Part shown: piece after piece, positions 26,130-36,795 of the stretch
Layout of the letters: every line of letters begins with the position of its first letter
Position numbering within the stretch: the stretch's first letter is position 1
Source of the DNA: Fuerstiella marisgermanici
GTDB taxonomy: Bacteria > Planctomycetota > Planctomycetia > Planctomycetales > Planctomycetaceae
Length of the DNA stretch: 64,000 bases
Direction of reading: 5' to 3'
Assembly: GCF_001983935.1 (NCBI RefSeq)
Contig: NZ_CP017641.1
Span: 6,357,001-6,421,000 of the forward strand
Position numbers and translations under genes: made by a program
Notes under the pieces: model-generated
What the model was told of the DNA's origin: nothing
Database searches by the model: none
Seen by the model: only the letters and a program-made list of their open reading frames with translations

Positions 26130-27398
26130 AGGTCGAGTCCTCCGCAGTAGAAGAGGATGGCGGTTTTGAAGTTGTCGCGGTTTCGGTATCCGCCGACTCT
26201 TCGTTTGATGGCCATGATTTTGCTGTTCATTCCTTCGGCGACGGCGTTTGTGATTCCGTGAGTGCAGTAGCTCACCACATTGGCTAAGCGTTCTTTGATC
26301 GTGCGAGCGACTTTCTTCATTGGCTCCAGCTTTGTGTGGATGACTCGCTTGTACCAGTCATTGAAGAACATCGTGGCCTCTGCCGGAGTGTCATGAACCC
26401 AGAGGTCTCGCAGCATTTCCTTGTAGGCCCACGCTTTGCCCGTGAGTAACTCTGCCTTCCATGCGGCATCAAAGCGTTCCTGCTGTTTCTCGGTAAGATT
26501 CTCCTGGCCTGAAAGCCACAGATACCGAGTTCCCGTCAATCGATCATCGCCTTCGGCGCGAAGCTTCTTCTGCTCCGACCGACGGACCTTGTCGACGGCT
26601 TCGGTCGCCAGCTTCATGATGTGAAAGCGGTCGTGCACAATCTTCTGTTCGGCCAATGCAATGTTGCCTTTGGTGCTCTTGACGTATGCGGCACTCATGT
26701 CCATCGCAACCGCCTCCACAGACTGCTTTTCACTGTCTGAAAGCTGATCGAAACAGGCATCAGCGGCTGCCGTGTCATGACCATCGGAAATCGCTTCGAC
26801 AGTGCTCTTGTCCAGATCGTAGATCAGCGTGATGTAGTTGTGTCCTTTTCGAAAGGCTTTCTCGTCGATGCCGATTCGAGGGAGGTTCTTCGATTGTTTG
26901 CGATCCTTCCCGCGAGCCACCGCCTTCTGCAGAATGTGCCACGATTCATCCCATGAGATCCCCAGAATGCTGCACGCCCCTTTCACGGTTTGTGTGGCCA
27001 GAAGAACGTCGATGGCGAAGCGTTCAAAGAACAATGAGAAGCGGCTGTTCTTTTCCGCCCAGGGAAGCCTGATCTGTTTGACGCCATGATCCGGGCACTT
27101 CACGCGAGGCGTGCGGGCATGAAGGATGGTCGCAAATTGCATCGTGTCCAGATGCCGCCATTGGCGAGACTTCGTGTGGTCATAGCACGGCAGCTGCCTG
27201 TCGCAATCCGGACAGCAAAAAGTTTCGCCCTCGCCATGTTCGACGAAAACGTCGACCTGTTGAGCTTCCATATCCAGCTGAACGTCCGCCACAAACCACG
27301 GCCCCGTCAGTCCCAAAATCTGTTCGTAAAAGTCTGTTCCCTGCATCCCACGAAAACTAACGAATTAACGCCTCACCCACAAAGAACCCGGATGGACC
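26104..27398 (-). mobile_element. ISL3-family insertion sequence (1295 bp)
   Basis: The ends are inverted repeats: the outer 12 bp GGTCCATCCGGG / CCCGGATGGACC match perfectly and the next 12 match at 9 positions. An 8-bp duplication flanks the element. Removing it and one duplication copy rejoins V-D-P-D-G-T-V-P-Y-T with F-E-L-L-D in frame, which fixes the borders. The transposase reads opposite to the host gene. Confidence 0.94.
26117..27346 (-). CDS. ISL3-family transposase
   Basis: 409 residues, full length. The N-terminal zinc finger reads C-C-P-D-C-D-R ... C-P-D-H-G. Catalytic core landmarks are G-I-D-E-K-A-F-R-K-G-H, V-A-M-D-M-S-A-A-Y and E-G-M-N-S-K-I-M-A-I-K-R-R-V-G-G-Y-R-N, characteristic of DDE_Tnp_ISL3. 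The frame is intact. It moves the surrounding element. Confidence 0.95.
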   Translation of the reverse strand: MQGTDFYEQILGLTGPWFVADVQLDMEAQQVDVFVEHGEGETFCCPDCDRQLPCYDHTKSRQWRHLDTMQFATILHARTPRVKCPDHGVKQIRLPWAEKNSRFSLFFERFAIDVLLATQTVKGACSILGISWDESWHILQKAVARGKDRKQSKNLPRIGIDEKAFRKGHNYITLIYDLDKSTVEAISDGHDTAAADACFDQLSDSEKQSVEAVAMDMSAAYVKSTKGNIALAEQKIVHDRFHIMKLATEAVDKVRRSEQKKLRAEGDDRLTGTRYLWLSGQENLTEKQQERFDAAWKAELLTGKAWAYKEMLRDLWVHDTPAEATMFFNDWYKRVIHTKLEPMKKVARTIKERLANVVSYCTHGITNAVAEGMNSKIMAIKRRVGGYRNRDNFKTAILFYCGGLDLYPQ

Positions 27399-27406
27399 TT
27401 ATACCT
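27399..27406. repeat. Target-site duplication, right copy
   Basis: TTATACCT, identical to 26096-26103, directly after the right end of the ISL3-family element. Confidence 0.88.
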
Positions 27407-30400
27407 TCGAGCTGCTTGACGGGGCAGGTGGCGAGGACAACGCCAGCTTTAGCATCAATTCGAACCAGTTGGTTACTGCTGAAATATTTGACGACGAACT
27501 GAAGGATGCGTATTCGGTGCGTGTTCGTGCGACAGACAGCATGGGTGTGGTGACCGAAAAGGCATTGGCGATCGAAGTGCTCGACACCGACGGGGACTAC
27601 TACGATGTGATCGGCACCGGCGGGAATGATGTCTTCACGGCGCAATACATTGGCAGCGGGACCAACGAATGGTTGGTGAGACGCGGAGGGACAACTGTAT
27701 TTAACGGCCAGCTTGCCGCCCCAACGACCAAGCTGCGGATTCTGGCAACCAGCGGCACTGACACTATTACGATCCAGGGAACTGGTGGTGACGATACGTT
27801 CGCAGTCGATGGGCAGGCGATTGAAGTCAACGGCTTTACAGTGATCGGCCAAAGTGTCGAAACGCGACGGATCTTTGCGAGCAGTGGCACTGACACGTTG
27901 ATTGGGCCTGACACGAATAGTGTCTGGACGATCGATGACTTGAACGATGGCACGTTGAACACGTCGACGAGTTTTTACGATGTGGAATCGCTGGTCGGTG
28001 GTTCGGCGGATGATACCTTCCGGTTTACCGGGGGGCGTTTTGACTATGTCGGGACACTGGATACGGGTGATGGCTGGGACACACTGGACTACTCCGGGTT
28101 TTCCGACTCGGTGTTCGTCAGTTGGAACACGAACCGAGCCACCGGTGTAGGCTCCAGCAGCGGAAGTGCGGGTGCCGCTTTGGGCTTTGAGTCAGTAATC
28201 GGCTCAGATGCTTCGAGTGAGACTGTTGAGGGTCCTGATTCGGTGAACGAATGGCGCATCACTGGTGAAAATACAGGAACACTCAACAACGGGCAGTACG
28301 GCTTTACCAACGTCACAAATCTCAGAGGTGGTCCTCAGGAAGACGTCTTTCTGATCGAAAGTGCAGGGGCGCTGTCGGGTTCGCTCACCGGGAGCACGTC
28401 GGATCGCATTGAATTAGCCGACCGCGTCGCGCCGATCGATGTCAATATTTCCGATCGCAACATTCCCGGTGTGCTTGGCAGCTATTCTGGTGGGGAACTG
28501 CTGATCGAAGGCGACAACGATAACCGTCTCCTCGGTAGTACGGGCAGTTTGTCTTTGCAGTTGAATGCTGATGGCACCGCCACTGCGAATGGTGTGCACT
28601 ACAGTTCCGGTTTCGCTCAGTTCGTGGGTGGCAGTGGTACGGAATCGTTGTTCGCTCCCGAGTTGGCGGCCGACTGGTATGTGACCGGAGAAGATACCGG
28701 CTACGTTCTCATTGACGGACAACGCTTCGACTTTGCCAACGCGGAAAATCTCTACGGCAGTGACGCTGTCGACACGTTCATGGTTCAGATCGGCGGAAAC
28801 TGGAACCGTAGCTTGATTGGGCAAGGCGGAGACGATGTGTTCACGGTCCTCGGCGACGTGAGCAGCATCAGTGCCGGCAGTGGCACCGACCTTTTGATCG
28901 GGCCTGACACAAATAGCCTGTGGACGATCGATGATTTGAACGATGGCACGTTGAACACGACGGCAGCTTTTTACGATGTGGAGTCGCTGGTCGGTGGTTC
29001 GGCGGATGATACCTTCCGGTTCACCGGGGGGCGTTTTGACTATGTCGGGACACTGGATACGGGTGATGGCTGGGACACACTGGACTACTCCGGGTTTTCC
29101 GACTCGGTGTTCGTCAGTTGGAACACGAACCGAGCCACCGGTGTAGGCTCCAGTGGCGGCACTACGGGAGCGGCCACTGGTTTTGAAGCGGTGGTTGGTT
29201 CGGGCGCTTCGAGTGAGTCTGTTGAGGGCCCTGATTCGGTGAATGAGTGGCGCATCACTGGTGAAAATACAGGAACACTCAACAACGGCCAGTACGGATT
29301 CACCAACGTCACAAGTCTCAGAGGTGGTCCTCAGGAAGACGTCTTTCAGATCGAAAGTGCAGGGGCGCTGTCGGGTTCGCTCACCGGGAGCACCTCGGAT
29401 CGCATTGAACTAGCCGACCGCGGCGCGCCGATCGATGTCAATATTTCCAACCGTAACATTCCCGGAGTGCTTGGCGGCTACTTCGCTGGGGAACTGTTGA
29501 TCGAAGGCGACAACGATAACCGTCTCCTCGGTAGTACGGGCAGTTTGTCTTTGCAGTTGAACGCTGATGGCACCGCCACTGCGAATAGTGTGCACTACAG
29601 TTCCGGTTTCGCTCAGTTCGTGGGTGGCAGTGGTACGGAATCATTGTTCGCTCCCGAGTTGGCGGCCGACTGGTATGTGACCGGAGAAGATACCGGCTAC
29701 GTTCTCATTGACGGACAACGCTTCGACTTTGCCAACGCGGAAAATCTCTACGGCAGTGACGCTGTCGACACGTTCATGGTTCAGATCGGCGGAAACTGGA
29801 ACCGTAGCTTGATTGGGCAAGGCGGAGACGATGTGTTCACGGTCCTCGGCGACGTGGGCACCATCAGTGCCGGCAGTGGCACTGACACGTTGATCGGGCC
29901 TGACACAAACAGCCTGTGGACGATCGATGATCGGAACGATGGTACGCTGAACACGACGACGAGCTTTTATGATGTGGAGTCATTGGTCGGTGGTTCGGCG
30001 GATGATACCTTCCAGTTTACCGGCAGTAGTTCGGACTACATCCAGGGGACGCTGGATGGCGGTGGTGGTTGGGACACCCTGGATTATTCACAGTATTCGT
30101 ACACAGTGTTCGTCAGTTGGAACACGAACCGAGCGACGGGAGTAGGCTCCAGTGGCGGCACTACGGGAGCGGCCACTGGTTTTGAAGCGGTGGTTGGTTC
30201 GGGCGCTTCGAATCAGTCTGTTGAGGGCCCTGATTCGGTGAATGAGTGGCGCATCACTGGTGAAAATACAGGAACACTCAACAACGGCCAGTACGGATTC
30301 ACCAACGTCACAAGTCTCAGAGGTGGTCCTCAGGAAGACGTCTTTCAGATCGAAAGTGCAGGGGCGCTGTCGGGTTCGCTCACCGGGAGCACCTCGGATC

Positions 30401-33400
30401 GCATTGAACTAGCCGACCGCGGCGCGCCGATCGATGTCAATATTTCCAACCGTAACATTCCCGGAGTGCTTGGCGGCTACTTCGCTGGGGAACTGTTGAT
30501 CGAAGGCGACAACGATAACCGTCTCCTCGGTAGTACGGGCAGTTTGTCTTTGCAGTTGAACGCTGATGGCACCGCCACTGCGAATAGTGTGCACTACAGT
30601 TCCGGTTTCGCTCAGTTCGTGGGTGGCAGTGGTACGGAATCATTGTTCGCTCCCGAGTTGGCGGCCGACTGGTATGTGACCGGAGAAGATACCGGCTACG
30701 TTCTCATTGACGGACAACGCTTCGACTTTGCCAACGCGGAAAATCTCTACGGCAGTGACGCTGTCGACACGTTCATGGTTCAGATCGGCGGAAACTGGAA
30801 CCGTAGCTTGATTGGGCAAGGCGGAGACGATGTGTTCACGGTCCTCGGCGACGTGGGCACCATCAGTGCCGGCAGTGGCACTGACACGTTGATCGGGCCT
30901 GACACAAACAGCCTGTGGACGATCGATGATCGGAACGATGGTACGCTGAACACGACGACGAGCTTTTATGATGTGGAGTCATTGGTCGGTGGTTCGGCGG
31001 ATGATACCTTCCAGTTTACCGGCAGTAGTTCGGACTACATCCAGGGGACGCTGGATGGCGGTGGTGGTTGGGACACCCTGGATTATTCACAGTATTCGTA
31101 CACAGTGTTCGTCAGTTGGAACACGAACCGAGCGACGGGAGTAGGCTCCAGTGGCGGCACTACGGGAGCGGCCACTGGTTTTGAAGCGGTGGTTGGTTCG
31201 GGCGCTTCGAATCAGTCTGTTGAGGGCCCTGATTCGGTGAACGAATGGAGCATCACTGGTGAGAACGCAGGGACACTCAACGATGGGCAGTACGGCTTTA
31301 CCAACGTAGGCGTTCTGCGGGGAAATTCCCAGGAGGATGTGTTCATCATTGAAAGTGACGGGACGTACTTCGGTTCATTCGTTGGCTACGGGGGGACCGA
31401 CCGACTTGAACTGGCCGAACGCAGCGAACCACTGGAAGTCAGCGTCAATGCCCGCAGTATTCCCGGAGTACTTGATTCCTACTCGTTGGAAAAGGTTGTT
31501 GCACAGGCCCCCGCCGACAATCAATTGCTGGGTAGCGAGGCGAATACAAATTGGCAGGTCGCTGCCAACGGGGACATCGTGGTCAGCTCCGTGACTTACA
31601 CCGGCTTTGATTCCATTCTCGGCGGCAGCGGGGATGACACACTGCTGGTTGACTACACCGGCGACAACCTGGAAGCCGCATTGCAAATCGCCTTTGACGG
31701 CGGTCCGGGAGGAAACGATGGCATCGGATTCACCGGCGGAAACTTCAACACCGTGTCCTACGATCCGGCTCAGGGAACGCTGCAACTCAATGATGTGACG
31801 CTCGAACTGACGACCGGAAATCTGATCAACCTTACCAATTCCGCGATCACGAATTTGACGGTCAACATTGATCAAGCCAACCTTGTTGCAACCGATATCG
31901 CGACTACGCTCAGCGGCTCCAACACAACAGATACGCTCATAGCCTTTAGTGAATCGCTGGGCGGTATCCTGGTGCGTAACGTGACCGGACGTTTGAGCAT
32001 CCAGGGCGACGCGGTGGACAGCGACAGCATTACCCTCGGAAAGCTCGGTAGTTCGTTCTCCGCTGATGTCGTTGTTGACGGACGTGGCGAAACTGATCAG
32101 GTTGCCTTCGACGACACGTTCGTTCTGAAAAACAATGACGATTTGGAGGTCTTCGCGGAACTGATCACCACCGCCGCCAACGCCGTCGTGCGGACTCAAG
32201 GGACAGGGCGAGTCATGTTCTACGGCGACGAGTTTGAGCTGGATCTCACGTCCACGATCGAGTCCGCCAACTCTGTCACTGTTGCTCCGATCTCTTCCAA
32301 TCGGAATATCGAATTGGGAACAACCAACGTGAACGCGTTGAGCCTATCGACATCAATGCTCGAGCGAATTCTGTCGCCATCGCTCACTATCGGTCGCGCT
32401 GGCATTCCCGGCGGCACGCTGTACGAGGGTGACATTACGGTTGCCGGTGACGTGACTTTGGCCGCGAATACCAATCTTCAGGTCACGACGGCTGGGGATA
32501 TCGTCCTTGGCAGCACGATCGACACTTCAGGAGGCACTCTGTCGCTGAGTCCTGGTGATTCACCCCATGCCGTGCACGTCGCCTTGTCACCTACGAGTGT
32601 GATTGCCAGCGAGCTGTCTATCGCGTCTGGCAGCAACCTTCGTTTCACCATCAATGGCACCACGGCGAACAGTGAATACTCTCAGCTTAACCTGATCGGT
32701 GCTCTCGATTTGACGGGGGTTAAATTGGTGATGGACGGCGAGTCTGAACTCAGTCTTGAAGACAGCTTCGTGCTCATCAACAACGATGGCACCGATTCCA
32801 TTTCAGGAACTTTCGCCACCTTGCCGGAAGGGAGCGTTATCAACGGCTTCCTCGAATCACCGCTTAGTGCCAAGGTGTCTTATTTGGGCCTGGACGCTGC
32901 CACCGGCAACGACTTTGTGTTAGCTGTAATCCCGCCGCCTAACATGGCGCCTGTGGCCGACGCCGGCGGGCCTTACCAGGTCGATGAAGGTGGAACCGTG
33001 CAGTTGGATGCCTCAGGGTCGCGTGATCCAGACGCGCCGGACGAGACGCTGACATTCGAATGGGATTTGGATGGCGATGAGATCCTCGGAGAGACCGGGA
33101 CCAGTGCTCAGCACGGGGACGAAGTCGGCAGGAATCCAATCTTTGAGGCCGGTCTACTGGATGGGCCAACAAACGTGACGGTTGAAGTGCGTGCGACCGA
33201 TAATTCTGGTGACTCACACACGGCCACTGCAACCGTCTCGGTCAGGAACGTGGCGCCCACGATCTCGCTTGATTCTGTGGTCACAGTCGTCAGTGGCACC
33301 CCCTTGACGCTCGTAGGATCGTTCGTTGACCCGGGACCGGATACCTGGACGGCCACCGTGAACTACGCGGACGGTTCCGGCGATCAGTCACTGACGCTCA

Positions 33401-36400
33401 ATGGCGACGATTTTGAATTGGCTTATACCTATAACAGCGCTGGCATTTATACCGCCCTTGTCACGATTGACGACGGGGACGGCGGCGTGACCAGCAAGAG
33501 TCTGACTGTCGAGGTGGCACTGCCGCCGTCGCCGGATTTGACGTTGATCTCGTCGGATGTGTTGTTCAATCCGATCAATCCGTCTGTCGGTGATGCGGTC
33601 AATTTTATAATCGATGTCACCAACGCAGGGACGCTTGCCGCAACTAACGTCCCTGTCAGTATTCAGGTGTACGATGCGGACGGCGAGGATTTTGTAGAAA
33701 TCGGTCGCCGCGTGATAGCATCGATCGCTGCGGACCCGGAAGAAATCGATCCGAACTCCGTCGTACAGTTCGGCTTTACCTGGGATGGCGCGAACGGCCA
33801 GCCCGCACTGCCGCTCGAGGATGCGTACCTGCTGGTCCGCGTGGTGGTCGATCCTGACTCGACGATCGAAGAACTCGATGAATCAAACAACGATGCCATT
33901 CAAGTCTTGCAAATCGGCAGCCCCGCTACCGGTTCCGCCGCGCTTGTGGCGAATGTTCCTGATCGCACTTTCTATAGAAACGAACTGGTGGTGGTCGGCG
34001 GCCAGGCGTTTTATGACTTTAGTACGCTTCCCGGTACCGACGACTTTCCAGTGCAGAATGCGAGCGTGACGACTCGCTTGATCGACCAGAACGGCCAGGT
34101 ATTGAGGGCCTCAGGGACGCGTACGGCGATCAATGGGAATTTCCGGGACATCTTTCGAACGCCCGAAGAAGATGGAGACTACACGCTGCGGTTTGAAATC
34201 AGTGATGGGACGTTTACCGAAGTCTTTGAAGCGACGCTCACTGTCAACGGTGAATCCCCTGATCCTTTGCCACCGGGACCGCGTGGCCCAGCGGGCCCCG
34301 GCTACGTTTTTTCGTCTTCGCTGCTGTTCTCACATCCCACGTTGCCGCCAGTAGATCCTCAACCGGAGGATCTGACAAATCCGCAAATCGGAGACCTGGT
34401 CACCATCACTGGCGTTTTTGACTATGACCTGGATGTTGAGCTGCCAGAGGTCCAGGTGACCTTCAACGACCTGTTTCCCGTACTCGGCCAGATGCGAACG
34501 TTCGAGATCGGCAGTGGCTCAGTCAGTTTCCCCGACGGTGGATCGACCGGACCTGCGTTTCTGCCGATGGACTGGACGCCAACAGCCGAGGGCTATCATA
34601 TCATTCAGGTGATCGCGGAGCCGGATTTCAATTTCCGAGCTCATACCCGCACAACCCGCGCGGTCCTGGTTGGTGATCTGGACACGACATCGCTGAGCGT
34701 CGAATACGATTCGGAGATTGTTCCCGATCCGCCGCCGGCATTCGCACCACTGAGTTTTGGGTTCAGGGGTTTTGCCGCAGCGGCGATGGCGGACAGTGAA
34801 ACTCCCGCGCCCGGTGATACGCTCAAGTTTACTCTGAGTTACGAGAACACCGGCTCAACAACCATCACCGGCGGAGTACTGATTGACGATTTCGATGAAA
34901 CGCTGTTAGGCATGCCTACCAATATTAGCAATGATGGCATCGTCGACGGAAATATCATCCGCTGGGAACTGGGTGATATTGCGCCCGGCACATCGGGAAC
35001 GGTGTCCTACGAAGTGACGATTAAATCGACGGCTGAGTTTCCGCCCGGGTCGGCGTTTGTGCTCAACACGGCGATTCTGAATGCTGACCAGGCTGTGGCG
35101 GCAAGCACCAGCGAACTGACCGTCAGCAACAACGCTCCGGTCATTACGGGCCTCAACATCGACAGTTTGGTTGATGAAAACGGCGACGTGACGCTGACCG
35201 GCACGTTTAGCGATGCCAGTTCGACAGACAGTCATACCGTCGGCATCGACTGGGGCGACGGGCGAAGCGACACGCTGACGTTTTCTGCTGGCGAGCGTTC
35301 GTTCTCCATCGGACACACTTATGACCTTGGAGTTGTGCCTTCGGTGGAAAATTACGAAGTTTTTGTTGGCGTGATGGATGGATCCAGTCAGTCTGACAGC
35401 AAAAGCGCGACTACGTCCGTGTCGGGTGTGTCGCCGCCATCGGTCACTGCCGACGTAGCCACGATCACCGTCGATCAAGGCGACATCGCCAGCAACACCG
35501 GCATTTTCGCGGATACCGTTGGCGATGTTGTGATCGTATCGGCGTCGATCGGTACCGTCACCCAAAACGGTGAAGCAAGTGGAACATGGTCGTGGTCGTT
35601 GGATACCACGGACGCACCGGCGGAGACTCAAACGGTCACGATAACCGCCACCGATCGTGGCGGACTGACTACTCAAACGACCTTCACACTGACCGTGATC
35701 GCTGCGCCAGATTCGACGCCAGTGATCGATTCCCTCACCACCGATGCGACAACGATCGGCGACAAGGCGGCCGGTGAAACGGTGACGCTGACGGCGGCTC
35801 TTTCAGATTTCTCGGCCGCTTCTCTGCCAGCGATGACCATTCGCTGGGGCGATGGCTCGGCAGATTCAGCCAACATCAGCTCAACCGGCGCGATTGTGAA
35901 CACTCATACGTATGCGGACGGCGGCGTTTACACTGTCACGCTCAGTTTTGATGACGGCGACGGCGAGTCGGCTTCCACTGAGGCGCTTCTCAGTGGGGTT
36001 GGCATACAGGATGGAGTTCTGAATGTTGTTGGTTCGGCGGGCCTGGACCAAGTCATCCTGCAACGTCGCAGCGGGGCCAGTTATCTGATCCGTTCGAACA
36101 CGCTTGGCACTCATAACGTGTCACCGACTGCCTTCACCAGCATCTATGTGCAACTGGGCGATGGCAACGATCGGTTCAACGCATTGGGCAACTTCGAAGC
36201 GCCTCTGATCGTCGATGCCGGAGCGGGGAATGATCGCTTGGTCGGTAGCCGAGGTGGCGATGTCCTGTTGGGAGGCGAAGGTAACGACTACATCTGGGCC
36301 GGATCAGGCAACAACATCGTCATCGGAGGAACGGGCCGCGACTTTATCTTTGGCGGCTCGGGCACAGACCTGCTGATCGCGGGGACAACTAAGTTCGACC

Positions 36401-36687
36401 AGGATTCCGCAGCACTGCGTAAGCTTCAAGCCGAATGGACGTCTGAGCGATCGGTGCAACAACGAATCGCCAACCTGTACAACGGCTCGGGATCAACAAA
36501 TCGCCTGAATGAAGACAACTTTCTTACCGTTGGCACAGAAGGCAGTGTGCAGGACGATGACGAACGTGACCTGCTGTTTGGCGGAGGCAGCATGGACTGG
36601 TTGTTTTACGACAAGCAGGAAGACATCGCGTACGGAACATTGGGCGATCTTCTGAACAACGACCTGGATGACCTGTTCAACGATTAA
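27407..36687 (+). pseudogene. Giant surface protein, main fragment: repeats, PKD, CARDB, RTX domains
   Basis: Residues 71-3163 of the interrupted protein, a single open frame with no start of its own. Order: end of a cadherin-like domain (to about 100); RTX-like G-G-x-D-D-T-F units inside a 333-residue repeat present in three full copies and one partial copy (about 232-1370); a haemagglutinin-like beta-helix stretch (about 1450-1900); PKD domain (about 1916-2010, A-D-A-G-G-P-Y-Q-V-D-E-G) and a second PKD-like unit; CARDB (about 2110-2230); a DUF11-like repeat (about 2540-2640); further PKD-like units; then classical RTX nonapeptides (G-A-G-N-D-R-L, G-G-E-G-N-D-Y-I-W, G-G-S-G-T-D-L) at about 3009-3070. 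This indicates a calcium-binding, secreted adhesin-like protein. No catalytic domain was seen. Its stop codon lies inside structured repeat copy D. Confidence 0.86.
27889..31237 (+). repeat. Tandem 1-kb coding repeats inside the giant gene
   Basis: Unit starts at about 27889, 28886, 29881 and 30880 (spacing 997, 995, 999). Bases about 29140-30238 and 30139-31237 are almost identical at an offset of exactly 999; a visible difference is near 29209 (GAGTGAGTCT against GAATCAGTCT). Units 1 and 2 differ more. All are in frame, 333 residues each. Confidence 0.9.
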
Positions 36688-36785
36688 AGTCGTTTCCCTT
36701 ATGTTGTGGACGATTCGGGCTCGCGTGAAGCACGCCTTCACAGTGCGAAACGCTTGTTTCGCGGCCACCTGGCAACGAAATGCGC
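36685..36785 (-). repeat. Structured intergenic repeat, copy D (diverged)
   Basis: Read on the minus strand: GCGAAAC-AAGC-GTTTCGC hairpin, then GTGAAG-GCGTG-CTTCAC hairpin replacing CGTGGG/CCCACG of copies A and C, then GAGCCCGAATCGTCCACAAC and GGGAAACGACTTTA. It starts on the stop codon of the giant gene and fills the gap to the convergent Hsp70 gene, where it could act as a terminator. Confidence 0.7.
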
Positions 36786-36795
36786 CGGAGCAATA

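Noticed and set aside
27889-31237. Regular repeats that could suggest a CRISPR array or tandem satellite
   Set aside because: The unit is about 1 kb, entirely coding and in frame; there are no short spacers.
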